Origin: JALQUL01 sp964556425
GTDB lineage: Bacteria; Pseudomonadota; Gammaproteobacteria; Burkholderiales; Burkholderiaceae_C
Length of the DNA stretch: 48,724 bases
Direction of reading: 5' to 3'
NCBI GenBank assembly: GCA_964556425.1
Contig: CAZKWC010000020.1
Location: 1-48,724 of the forward strand
The notes under the pieces are model-generated. The model did not search any database, was not told the origin of the DNA, and was given only the letters and a program-made list of their open reading frames with translations. A program made the position numbers and the translations under genes. Below are positions 26,588-35,632 of this stretch, one piece after another (the first letter of the stretch is position 1; each line of letters starts with the position of its first letter).

Positions 26588-27832
26588 ATGGCCATTCAAT
26601 ACACCCTATTTGCAGATGCAGCAGCGGTAGCGCTTGTGCCATTTAATAGTTTTTTAAGTAGAGGCCAGCAAATTGCACAAGATATGCAAGTACTCATCAT
26701 TTTGGGATTAAGTATTTATATTTTTTACCAAGGTGCGCTCGCCATGAAAGGACAAAATAATCAACATCCACTGGTAACGGTTTTTGGAGCCAGCGCAAAA
26801 GTGGTAATCTGCATAGGTTTTGCCAGCTATTTAGGCTACCACTATGCAGTTGGTGAATCTATCGTCATTGAGTTTCAATCATTTTTTGCACAATTATTTG
26901 CAAGCAATAGCTCTACACCCAGTGTATATCAATGGGGCAAGGAACTTTACCTATTCGAACAAATCGATAAAGCCTGCCAACCATTTTATGAAAGCCTTAG
27001 CACTGTCGCTCAGCACAGCCTCAATTATGACAACAACAGCGGCAGTGGTGACCGCACTATGGGCTTAATCACTTTATTAAGTGCCTATATTCAATCCATC
27101 ACAGTATTGGCTTTTGCCAGCTCAATTGGCCTGATGATTTTATATTTTAGAGTGGCATTATTACTATGCCTTATGCTGGCTCCATTTTTTATTATTTGTG
27201 CTTCTTTTAAAACCACCAATCGTTTATTTTATTCTTGGCTTTCTACCTTTATTTCTTATGTTTTTACAGCAGGTATAGCGGCCCTGCCAGTGGGAATAGC
27301 TATTTCTCAACTAGAGCAATTTGGCCCTAATTTTGCAAATGCAATCAATAATATTGGTGCAGAAAATGCCTCAGGTCTTGATTTTTTTGTCGCTCCACTG
27401 ACCGCCTTAGTGACCAACGGCATGTTAATTTATTTATGCATGCGAATACCTGCTTTGGCAGGTAAATTAGTAGGTGGAATGATTCAAGGCCCACACTCAT
27501 CAGACGCAACTGGTATGTTGCAGTCTAGGGCGGCAGGTTTATTCGGCAGCAGAGGTTCTAATTTATATGGCGGCAAATTGGGTAACGGCTCTACGGCTAG
27601 AGACAGCTCGGGTCGCTTTATCAGTGGTAGCCCCAAAGCCGGTAGTCCTGCACATCAAATCAGCATGGGTGCCGATCGCGCACTAAACGGACTTCGCGAC
27701 TTAAAAAATAATTTATTAGCGCAAGCTCAACCAATTGGCTCCAACAAGAGCTCAGCCAAACCCTTCAACTCTGGAAGAGCTAAACAAGAGACGATTCAAG
27801 ATCGAAAAAACAGACAAAACCCTCATCCTTAA
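26588..27832 (+). CDS. virB6: Type IV secretion polytopic membrane protein VirB6
   Basis: This 414-residue protein of the VirB6/TrbL family has about six hydrophobic helices between residues 30 and 300, and the region ALLLCLMLAPFFIICASFKTTNRLFYSWLSTFISY fits the family. The last 110 residues are hydrophilic, rich in Gly, Ser, Asn and Lys, and look disordered (GSTARDSSGRFISGSP). It is an inner-membrane channel component. No small gene that could encode VirB7 lies between it and virB8; the gap is only 69 bp. Confidence 0.92.
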   Translation: MAIQYTLFADAAAVALVPFNSFLSRGQQIAQDMQVLIILGLSIYIFYQGALAMKGQNNQHPLVTVFGASAKVVICIGFASYLGYHYAVGESIVIEFQSFFAQLFASNSSTPSVYQWGKELYLFEQIDKACQPFYESLSTVAQHSLNYDNNSGSGDRTMGLITLLSAYIQSITVLAFASSIGLMILYFRVALLLCLMLAPFFIICASFKTTNRLFYSWLSTFISYVFTAGIAALPVGIAISQLEQFGPNFANAINNIGAENASGLDFFVAPLTALVTNGMLIYLCMRIPALAGKLVGGMIQGPHSSDATGMLQSRAAGLFGSRGSNLYGGKLGNGSTARDSSGRFISGSPKAGSPAHQISMGADRALNGLRDLKNNLLAQAQPIGSNKSSAKPFNSGRAKQETIQDRKNRQNPHP

Positions 27833-27901
27833 AATCGAATTGCTCCACTATTGCTACCTCATTATTTCTACTCGCTCAATATTGTTTCAACAAGGATGAA
27901 T

Positions 27902-28636
27902 ATGCTCTTTGGAAAAAAAAACATCACTACACAAGCCCATGAGTCATCCCTCTCTAGCATTAGTTGGGAAATTAGTATTGTGGAGGCACAAAGACGCTCT
28001 GCTAAATTAGCATGGAAAATTGCAATTGCGAGTTTAACTATTGCACTTTTAGCAATTACCACCAGTGTGATTGTTTTACCTTTAAAAACGACCGAAATAA
28101 AAGTAGTCACCGTTGACAAACTCACTGGTGAAACGGGTCTATCTGGGCAACTTAGTGCATATGCTCTAAGTCCTAACGAGCTCAATGATAAATATTGGAC
28201 CAAGAGGTTTTTAGTCGCTAGAGAGCGCTATAGCTACAAAATATTGCAAGCCGACTACGACATTGTTCGATTGCTTGCCGCTAATACCCCATGGAAAAAT
28301 TATTCAAATTTATTTGAGGGTGCTAATAGTCTTGAAAAACAATACGGCGCAGATATAGAAATTATTCCCACCGTTTTAAGTAGCACTATTAGTGCCAACT
28401 CAATTGCCACTATTCGTTATGAATTAAAAGAGCGCGACCTACGTAATCTTGATAATAGCACTCAAAAAATTGAACGCCGAGTTGCCACCATTCGGTTTCA
28501 TTATGCGCCTAACTTAAAGGCTAGCGAGCGCGATTTAATTGAAAACCCCTTTGGTTTTACAGTGGACTCCTATCAATCTGTTTTAGAAGTGGCAGGCACA
28601 AGCCCTGTGCAAATCCAAACAAGCACCACTAAATGA
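27902..28636 (+). CDS. virB8: Type IV secretion inner-membrane protein VirB8
   Basis: This protein has 244 residues from the ATG at 27902, chosen because AAGGA lies 4 bp upstream. An ATG at 27896 is possible. A short cytoplasmic N-terminus is followed by one membrane helix (about 40-62) and a periplasmic NTF2-like domain. Typical segments are VDKLTGE, the Y-rich RERYSYKILQADYDIVRLL, and late IENPFGFTVDSYQS. VirB8 is a bitopic assembly factor that nucleates the inner-membrane complex. Confidence 0.92.
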   Translation: MLFGKKNITTQAHESSLSSISWEISIVEAQRRSAKLAWKIAIASLTIALLAITTSVIVLPLKTTEIKVVTVDKLTGETGLSGQLSAYALSPNELNDKYWTKRFLVARERYSYKILQADYDIVRLLAANTPWKNYSNLFEGANSLEKQYGADIEIIPTVLSSTISANSIATIRYELKERDLRNLDNSTQKIERRVATIRFHYAPNLKASERDLIENPFGFTVDSYQSVLEVAGTSPVQIQTSTTK

Positions 28637-28644
28637 GGCACTAG

Positions 28645-29607
28645 ATGAAACCATCTCGCTTAGATTATTTTTTAATCATTATTATTTTTGGCTTTACGAT
28701 CAATAACCCTGTATTTGCAAAAAATAAATCATGGTTGTCGTCAAAGCCACTAGAGTTCAAAAATAATGACCACGCACTACCGGCCATCAAGCTTGAGCCG
28801 CATTCCAATAATAATCGAATTCAAACAATTGAAGTCAATCAGCACTCCATTATTAATCTTACTTTAATAAAAGGCCTACCCACCGTTATTGAACTTCCCC
28901 AAGGAGAAAAAATACAAGATATAGCGGTGGGCGGTTTAAGTGATTGGTCACAAGAATGGGAAATAGTCAAACGTGACTCTTTGTTTTTTATTAAGCCACT
29001 CAAAAATGCCAGCGCTACTAGTTTAATTTTAAGTAGTCATTTACAGCAATATATTTTTGATCTCAATCCTATTACTAATCTTAAAAAATCAAATACTCCA
29101 ACACAAGCCATATCAAGATTAATATTGCAACGAAAACCACCAAGCCCCACCATTGATCAGGCACTTCAAGAAAAGCAAATTAAACAAACTCATCTATTCA
29201 TTACTCAAGCTGAAGCAAAAATTAAAATCATTGAGTATCAACTCAAAACGGCCCGTGAAAAAATGACTCAAGAGCAATATAAAAACTCCGACTACAGCCT
29301 TGAAATTACGCAGCTCAATGAAGACATACAACCTAGGCAGGTGTTTGATAATGGACGTTTTACATATTTTCAATTTCCCAATCAGTTAGCTATTCCCGCT
29401 ATTTACAGAAAAGCCAACTTAAGTGATCAAGAAACCCTTATTAACTACCATTTCGAAGATGATTTTTTAGTAGCACACGGTACGGGAAAAAGTTGGACTT
29501 TAAGACTTGGAAATTCAGTCGTGGCCGTCTATAACGAGGCTTATGAAGCAGAAGGTATTACGTCAGTAAACACTGATGCTGAATTTGCTAAGCGGAGTTT
29601 AAAATGA
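28645..29607 (+). CDS. virB9: Type IV secretion outer-membrane complex protein VirB9
   Basis: This 320-residue protein has an N-terminal signal peptide (to about PVFA-K, residue 25). The N-terminal domain includes GLPTVIELPQGEKIQDIAVGG, as in VirB9/TrbG/CagX. A linker containing a helical, coiled-coil-like part (about 170-215) leads to the C-terminal domain VFDNGRFTYFQFPNQLAIPAIY, the family hallmark. With VirB10 it forms the core complex spanning periplasm and outer membrane. There is no lipobox cysteine, so it does not replace the missing VirB7. It overlaps virB10 by ATGA. Confidence 0.94.
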   Translation: MKPSRLDYFLIIIIFGFTINNPVFAKNKSWLSSKPLEFKNNDHALPAIKLEPHSNNNRIQTIEVNQHSIINLTLIKGLPTVIELPQGEKIQDIAVGGLSDWSQEWEIVKRDSLFFIKPLKNASATSLILSSHLQQYIFDLNPITNLKKSNTPTQAISRLILQRKPPSPTIDQALQEKQIKQTHLFITQAEAKIKIIEYQLKTAREKMTQEQYKNSDYSLEITQLNEDIQPRQVFDNGRFTYFQFPNQLAIPAIYRKANLSDQETLINYHFEDDFLVAHGTGKSWTLRLGNSVVAVYNEAYEAEGITSVNTDAEFAKRSLK

Positions 29608-31142
29608 AAAACTCCAATCCCAATGAAGTCAATCAGAGCTCAGTCGGTGCCTCAAGTACTCAATATTTTCAAACCGACGACAACCCACATTTTCAAGCTG
29701 AAGCAATCTCTTCACCATTTAATCGCGATATAAAAATTAAATTAATTTTTATTGTGGTGGTCATAATTTTTTTAATTGCAGCTGGATTTTATTTAAAACA
29801 TTATTTTTCAGATCAATTCAATCAAAAAAATAATATAGTGAATAGAACCTCAACAGAGGATTTAATTGCCCAAAGAAAAGCCAAAATTTTTGACCCTGGT
29901 ATTGAACCCAGTGCTGTCGCCTCTACTGCTAAGCCATTAACAGCTACAACACCCCTCGCTATTGCAAACCCCAATTCAGTGCCAATTACTTTACCCAACG
30001 ATCTCATCCCCAGCAATACTTCGGCTAGTGCTGATGCCTTAGCTAATTTTCATTTTTCAGCAGGCCCCCAAGCTCTCAAGGCAGGAGTAGCTCCAATTAG
30101 CCATGCATCCATGATGTTATCTCAGGCCAATGGTAGCAACCTAGGCAATACTTATCAAACAATCCCTGTTAGTGCAAACCATCAGTCTGCTTTAGTAGCC
30201 ACTAACCCTTTATTACTTAATCCCCCTCAGACTCCTGCCTTTCATATTGGCAATGGCTTAGCTGACAGCACTGCACAAGTGAGCAACGCTACCAAGCTCC
30301 TCACCATAGAGCAACAAGCCCAAACCGCAAGGCAAAGATCTAACACCACATTAACGGCAACAGCACAAATTTCTGCCTCCCAATTAGGTCGTAGAAGTTT
30401 TGTTTTAACCAAAGGCTCGTTTATCCCTTGTGTTCTTGAAACTCAATTAATTTCCAATGTATTTGGCATGACTTCTTGTGTAGTGACTCATCATGTTTAT
30501 TCAGATGATGGAAAGGTGATTTTGTTAGAGCGGGGTTCTAAAGCAACTGGTAATTACGGATCGAATTTACGCAATGGCGACTCTCGCTTAGCGGTAGTGT
30601 GGGATCGAATTAAATCACCCAAGGGAGTCGTGATTGATATTAATTCACCCGCCACTGATGGACTAGGAGCAATGGGGCTTAGTGGTACTATCGATAAACA
30701 CTGGTTCGAGCGAATAGGTGGGGCAGTTTTATTATCTTTGTTACAAGATACGGTGCAATATGCCAGCTCTAGTTTAGCCTATCATAATTACATCAAAGAA
30801 CAACAAAACCTCAATGCTAATCAGAATAATTTAAAGAGTAGTTCAGAACAAACTAGTACTACCTTTACCGACCCAAAAACCGGTATAAGCACCACTGTCA
30901 CGAAACAATCAAGCACTGGTTCTGGCGGTTTATCTGGCAACAGTACGAGTCAAAATAATACACCTAATGCTCCAATTTTTAATAGCAATCAAACTAACAA
31001 ACAAACCGGTCAAATTGCCGAACAAGTATTGAGCGCCTCTATTAATGCAGCACCTACACTTTATAAAAACAGAGGTGATTTAGTTTATATATTTGTTGCC
31101 AATGACTTGTGGTTTGACTCTGTCTATGAGTTAACACCCTAG
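29604..31142 (+). CDS. virB10: Type IV secretion core protein VirB10
   Basis: This 512-residue protein has a single membrane helix at about 46-64 (IFIVVVIIFLIAAGFYL). A long Ser/Thr/Asn/Ala-rich periplasmic linker leads to the conserved TrbI-like C-terminal domain: LTKGSFIPCVLETQLIS, then VILLERGSKATGNYG, SRLAVVWDRIKSPKGV and GMGLSG-like GAMGLSGTIDKHW. It spans both membranes and forms the outer-membrane pore with VirB9. It lacks the usual Pro-rich linker and has a low-complexity Gln/Asn/Ser/Thr insertion between about 395 and 470, before the final segment. Confidence 0.94.
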   Translation: MKNSNPNEVNQSSVGASSTQYFQTDDNPHFQAEAISSPFNRDIKIKLIFIVVVIIFLIAAGFYLKHYFSDQFNQKNNIVNRTSTEDLIAQRKAKIFDPGIEPSAVASTAKPLTATTPLAIANPNSVPITLPNDLIPSNTSASADALANFHFSAGPQALKAGVAPISHASMMLSQANGSNLGNTYQTIPVSANHQSALVATNPLLLNPPQTPAFHIGNGLADSTAQVSNATKLLTIEQQAQTARQRSNTTLTATAQISASQLGRRSFVLTKGSFIPCVLETQLISNVFGMTSCVVTHHVYSDDGKVILLERGSKATGNYGSNLRNGDSRLAVVWDRIKSPKGVVIDINSPATDGLGAMGLSGTIDKHWFERIGGAVLLSLLQDTVQYASSSLAYHNYIKEQQNLNANQNNLKSSSEQTSTTFTDPKTGISTTVTKQSSTGSGGLSGNSTSQNNTPNAPIFNSNQTNKQTGQIAEQVLSASINAAPTLYKNRGDLVYIFVANDLWFDSVYELTP

Positions 31143-31175
31143 CTTTTATTGCTTTTTATTTCAATAGGCAGCCTT

Positions 31176-32255
31176 ATGAACTCTTCTATTCTATTTTCAA
31201 AAGCCTCGTCTGGTGCAGAAATACTAACGGCCGAGCCCATCGCCTACGACGCATCGGTGAATCATTTTTTATTACCTCTACAAGCTTTTTTAAGTAATCC
31301 ACAAATTACTGAAATTTGCGTGAATAGTGCGGGTTTGGTTTTTATAGAACTGCCAAGTGGCTGGCAAAAAATCAATCTTCCCGAATTAACTTCCGGTCAT
31401 TTAAATAGTCTATCAATTGCAGTGGCAACTGCTTCTAAACAAGAAATTTCAGCTCGTAAACCTTTATTAAGCGCTTCTTTACCTGACGGCTCTCGTATGC
31501 AGTTTTTAGTGCCTCCTGCTGTATCTATGGGGCACTCGATTACTATTAGGAAACCTTCTCGTTTAACTCGAAGCCTAGAACAATATCAGGCCGAAGGATT
31601 TTTTGACTCTATTGCTCAAAGTCAAAATCAACTTAATGCAATTCAAACTCGTTTACTTCAATTAAAAGAAACTCATCAGTACACTGAATTTTTTAAGTTA
31701 GCTGTTTTAAACCACCAAAATATTGTGGTGGGAGGAAAAACAGGTAGCGGCAAAACTACTTTTATGAAAACTTTAGTCGCAGAAATTCCCGCTCATGAAC
31801 GACTCATTACCATTGAAAATGTACGTGAGTTATTTTTAACACAAGAAAATAGAGTGCACCTACTTTATAGCCAAGGCGGACAAGGAGTTGCCAATATCAG
31901 CCCTAAAGAATTATTAAGCTCCTGTCTCAGAATGCGTCCCGACCGCATTTTATTAGCCGAGCTAACAGGTGATGAATGTGAGGAGTTTATTCAAATAGCC
32001 GCCTCTGGTCATCCAGGCTCTATTACCAGCATGCATTCGGTGACGCCTGCACTTGGCTTTGAGCGTATGGCAGCTATGTTGCGTAACCGAGCGGGAGCTT
32101 CGCCCGAAACACCTCTCGAAACCCACAGACGTTTAAAAGCAGCAATTGATATTTTTGTGCAGTTTCAACGCGACAGTAGCGGTAAACGATTGATTAGTGA
32201 AATTTATTATGACCCTATTGGTCAATTAAAAGCGGCTCAACATTTTTTTAATTAG
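31176..32255 (+). CDS. virB11: Type IV secretion hexameric ATPase VirB11
   Basis: This protein has 359 residues from the ATG at 31176. A TTG at 31149 would add nine residues without a ribosome site. Motifs are Walker A GGKTGSGKTTF (near residue 186), Asp box ITIENVREL, Walker B DRILLAELTGDEC and His box GSITSMHS. All are diagnostic of the VirB11/GspE secretion ATPases. It is a cytoplasmic hexamer acting with VirB4 and VirD4. It lies 33 bp after virB10. Confidence 0.96.
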   Translation: MNSSILFSKASSGAEILTAEPIAYDASVNHFLLPLQAFLSNPQITEICVNSAGLVFIELPSGWQKINLPELTSGHLNSLSIAVATASKQEISARKPLLSASLPDGSRMQFLVPPAVSMGHSITIRKPSRLTRSLEQYQAEGFFDSIAQSQNQLNAIQTRLLQLKETHQYTEFFKLAVLNHQNIVVGGKTGSGKTTFMKTLVAEIPAHERLITIENVRELFLTQENRVHLLYSQGGQGVANISPKELLSSCLRMRPDRILLAELTGDECEEFIQIAASGHPGSITSMHSVTPALGFERMAAMLRNRAGASPETPLETHRRLKAAIDIFVQFQRDSSGKRLISEIYYDPIGQLKAAQHFFN

Positions 32256-32278
32256 TTTTTATCCCAACAAGGATTATT

Positions 32279-34270
32279 ATGACACCCACTCATTTCAAAT
32301 GGAATAAAAAATCAAAAATCATCATGATATTGATGGGTTTGTTTTTAGCTTTGTGGGTCAGTAATTATTTGGCTGGAATGTTGTGCTTAATCTTTTTTGA
32401 TCAAGACCCACAAATTGTTCAACTCAATACCTATCTTTATGCTTGGCAACATAGTTATGCGCCCAGCAAAACTTCTAAAATTGTGGTGCTTGCGGGTGTT
32501 ATTGCATTATTTATTTGTTTATTGCCTTTATTTTTAATTTTTATCACTGCCCCAAAAACCAATCCCAATCTTCATGGGCAGGCTCGATTTGCCACTGAAT
32601 CTGAAATCAAACAACATGGCTTTTTTTCTGATGCCGGTTTAATTGTGGGACAGTGGGGTAAACGTTTATTACGTTTTCCTGGCAATGAGTTTGTTTTATT
32701 ATCTGCCCCTACTAGGTCAGGTAAAGGTGTCAGTACGGTAATTCCTACTTTATTAAGTTTTACCGATTCAGTAGTCGTATTAGATATAAAAGGCGAAAAT
32801 TTTCAGACCACGAGTCGCTACCGAGCAGAACAACTAGGGCATCAAATTTATTATTTTAATCCGTTTGTCGAAAACAGTGCTCGCTGGAATCCCCTCACTT
32901 ATGTTTCGCGTCACCACCACTTTATGTCGCGCGACTTAATGGCTTTGGCAATTATTATTTTTCCCGAAGACCCGCAAAATCCTTTTTTTTCAAATTCATG
33001 TCGCAATATGTTTGTGGCTATAGGTATGCTAGTTTTAGAGACCCCCGAACTCAGTCCCACCATAGGCGAAATTGTGCGGCAAGCTAGCGGCAAAGGTAGT
33101 GGCTTGCGAGATTATTTAAATCTAGTGTTAGCCAAAAAAGTTGCTTCTACTACCACTTTTTTTAGCCCTGCATGTATTCAAAATATTCATAATCTTTTAC
33201 AAAACTCAGATGAAACTTTAAAAAATATTCAATCCTCATTTATGGCGCCTTTATCGCCATGGTTAATTCCCTTGGTAGATAAAGCCACTTCTGCCAATGA
33301 TTTTGATTTATGCCAATTGCGCCAGCAAAAAATATCCATCTATTTGCACATTCCAGCAGGTGAGTTGCTACAAGCGGGCTTTTTACTTAATTTATTTTTT
33401 TCACAACTTATTAATGAAAATGTAAGGCAACTCCCCGAAGAAAACCCCTTACTTCAGCATCAGTGTTTATTGTTATTAGATGAGTTTACTGCGATTGGTA
33501 AAATTGAAATTATTGCTAAAGCGGTTGGCTTTATTGCGGGCTACAATTTACGACTACTTATTGCGATTCAAGACAAAGCCCAATTAGTTGCCACCTATGG
33601 CAAAGACGATGCACAAAATATTATTTCTAATATGGGTTTGTTAATTTGTTTTACACCCAAGCAATTAGAAGAGGCAGAGCATTTATCAAAAATTATTGGC
33701 GATCATACTGTTACTGTGCAATCGGTGCAGCACGCCAATATTGGCTTATTAAATGCAGGGCAATATTCACAATCACTTTCGGTCTCTGAGCAAAAACGTG
33801 CGGTCATGTTGCCACAAGAATTATTAGCAATGTCTGACAAAAAATTGCTCTTAGTTAGACCCGGTATGCCTGTTATACAGGCGCAAAAAATATTTTATTT
33901 TTCTAATTTATTTTTTACTAAAAAATTAATGATGGTAAAAAATATTGCACGCACTATTGCCGGCCATACCAGAAAAATACCCCTTGCTATACCACTTCCG
34001 GCTGCCCATTGGCCCGAATTCACTCAAGCCTTTGAACAGTCTGATTTTTATTTAAAATGTGTGGTCACAACTAGTCCTAGTCAGTCTATCTTAGTACCCT
34101 CAGACAATACTTTACTGAGTAAGAATGATAATTTTTTGACTCATTTTGCTGCCCATTCCAACGCCCTGTTTAGTGATAATGCACTTGACCCACAAGCATT
34201 AGATTTTTTAGCCCAATCTTTTGTGGATCAGTTCTTAGAGAACCAAACCATTTCAGCAAGCGCTAGCTAA
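32279..34270 (+). CDS. virD4: Type IV coupling protein VirD4/TraG
   Basis: This 663-residue protein has two N-terminal membrane helices (about 12-40 and 64-89), then NLHGQARFATESEI, the TraG/VirD4 opening of the ATPase domain. Walker A is APTRSGKGVS (near 142) and Walker B is LLLLDEFTAIGK (near 395). The last 100 residues beyond KIFYFSNLFF form a family-variable extension. As the coupling protein it selects substrates and feeds them to the channel. It ends the virB operon and converges on the CoA-transferase gene, 15 bp away. No relaxase gene accompanies it. Confidence 0.95.
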   Translation: MTPTHFKWNKKSKIIMILMGLFLALWVSNYLAGMLCLIFFDQDPQIVQLNTYLYAWQHSYAPSKTSKIVVLAGVIALFICLLPLFLIFITAPKTNPNLHGQARFATESEIKQHGFFSDAGLIVGQWGKRLLRFPGNEFVLLSAPTRSGKGVSTVIPTLLSFTDSVVVLDIKGENFQTTSRYRAEQLGHQIYYFNPFVENSARWNPLTYVSRHHHFMSRDLMALAIIIFPEDPQNPFFSNSCRNMFVAIGMLVLETPELSPTIGEIVRQASGKGSGLRDYLNLVLAKKVASTTTFFSPACIQNIHNLLQNSDETLKNIQSSFMAPLSPWLIPLVDKATSANDFDLCQLRQQKISIYLHIPAGELLQAGFLLNLFFSQLINENVRQLPEENPLLQHQCLLLLDEFTAIGKIEIIAKAVGFIAGYNLRLLIAIQDKAQLVATYGKDDAQNIISNMGLLICFTPKQLEEAEHLSKIIGDHTVTVQSVQHANIGLLNAGQYSQSLSVSEQKRAVMLPQELLAMSDKKLLLVRPGMPVIQAQKIFYFSNLFFTKKLMMVKNIARTIAGHTRKIPLAIPLPAAHWPEFTQAFEQSDFYLKCVVTTSPSQSILVPSDNTLLSKNDNFLTHFAAHSNALFSDNALDPQALDFLAQSFVDQFLENQTISASAS

Positions 34271-34285
34271 GTGAACCCGCTATTT

Positions 34286-35515
34286 TTATTCTGGATTCGA
34301 TAATTTTTCTATTTCTGCATCGCTATAACCTAGTGGTTTTAGCAACTCTTTATTGTGCTGACCTAATGCGGGAGCATTTCTTAATAAGCTAAGGCGCTGT
34401 CCATTCATTGTAATGGGCAGCAACACAGTCTTGGCTGCACGTCCATCGGGTAATTTTATGTCGGCCAATGTACCGGTTGCATTCAAATGAGGATCGTCTA
34501 ATAGATCTTGTGGTTTGGTAATTGGGGCATAAGGTAATCCGTTGGCCTCAAAAATGTCACTTAGCTGTTTTGCAGTCAGATGCACTAATCTTTGTTTGAG
34601 CAAAGGTAATAACCATTCTCTAGCTCTTACTCTATCGTTATTGCTTAATAATCTTTGATCTTCAAATAAATCACTTAATTGAAGAGCCGTACAAAATTTT
34701 TCCCATGCCCCATCGCCTGTGACCGCTAAAAAAATTTGTTCATTGTTTTTTACTTCAAACACATCATAAATACCCCATGGCGAAATACGTGCGGGCATTG
34801 GATCGGCTGCTTTTCCAGTGACTGCATATTGCATCATATGTTGGGCCACTAAAAAGATGTTGTTTTCAAATAAGGCACTTTGAATTTCTTGTCCTAAACC
34901 AGTTTTTTCTCTTTGCGCAAGGGCTGCCATTACCCCAATCGCCCCAAACATACCACCCATAATATCGTTCACGCTAGTACCCGCTCTTAATGGATCTCCC
35001 GGTCGTCCTGTCATATAGGCTAGGCCACCCATCATCTGTACGACTTCATCTAAAGCGGTTCGGTGTTCATAAGGACCAGGCAAAAATCCTTTATGACTCA
35101 CATAAATTAATCGCGGGTTTAATTTTTTAAGGCTCTCATAATCAAAGCCTAATTTTTTCATCGTGCCCGCTTTAAAGTTTTCACTCACTACATCAGCGCT
35201 TGCTACTAATCGCAGTGCGGCCTCTTTTCCTTCTTCTGTTAATAAGTCAAGGGCGACACTTTTTTTATTGCGATTAAACAAGGCATAAAACCCAGCACCA
35301 GAGCCTAAAAGTTCTCTGGTTGCATCACCTTTTCTACCGTGTCCTATTGGTTCTACCTTAATGACCTCTGCTCCCAAATCAGCCAAAACCATACCACAAG
35401 TAGGCCCCATTACCATGTGGGTAAACTCAACCACCCGTAAACCGGCATAAGGGAGAGTGGAAGCCGCTGGCGGTATAACTTCGTTAGGGTTGTTGGAGTT
35501 TTGGGTTGCACTCAT
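34286..35515 (-). CDS. CaiB/BaiF family (class III) CoA-transferase
   Basis: This protein has 409 residues from the ATG at 35515; a GTG at 35524 would add three. Family features are LRVVEFTHMVMGPTCGMVLADLGAEVIKVEP at the N-terminus, FNRNKKSVALDL, and AGTSVNDIMGGM carrying the likely catalytic aspartate (residue 184). Class III CoA-transferases move CoA between carboxylic acids. The substrate cannot be told from sequence. It is divergent from the class II aldolase gene with about 118 bp between the starts, so the two may be co-regulated. Confidence 0.92.
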   Translation of the reverse strand: MSATQNSNNPNEVIPPAASTLPYAGLRVVEFTHMVMGPTCGMVLADLGAEVIKVEPIGHGRKGDATRELLGSGAGFYALFNRNKKSVALDLLTEEGKEAALRLVASADVVSENFKAGTMKKLGFDYESLKKLNPRLIYVSHKGFLPGPYEHRTALDEVVQMMGGLAYMTGRPGDPLRAGTSVNDIMGGMFGAIGVMAALAQREKTGLGQEIQSALFENNIFLVAQHMMQYAVTGKAADPMPARISPWGIYDVFEVKNNEQIFLAVTGDGAWEKFCTALQLSDLFEDQRLLSNNDRVRAREWLLPLLKQRLVHLTAKQLSDIFEANGLPYAPITKPQDLLDDPHLNATGTLADIKLPDGRAAKTVLLPITMNGQRLSLLRNAPALGQHNKELLKPLGYSDAEIEKLSNPE

Positions 35516-35632
35516 TGACTTCACTCACATTTCAAACTTATGATGAACAAGGTATTGAAAAAAGTCCTTAAGACTCTTTCTAACGATTGTAATTTCATTT
35601 TTGTTCTTTGTTTTTAAAAGAGATCTCCGTAT

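Noticed and set aside
22854..34270. Calling the virB operon an integrative conjugative element
   Set aside because: No integrase, relaxase, attachment-site repeats or tRNA boundary were seen in the window.
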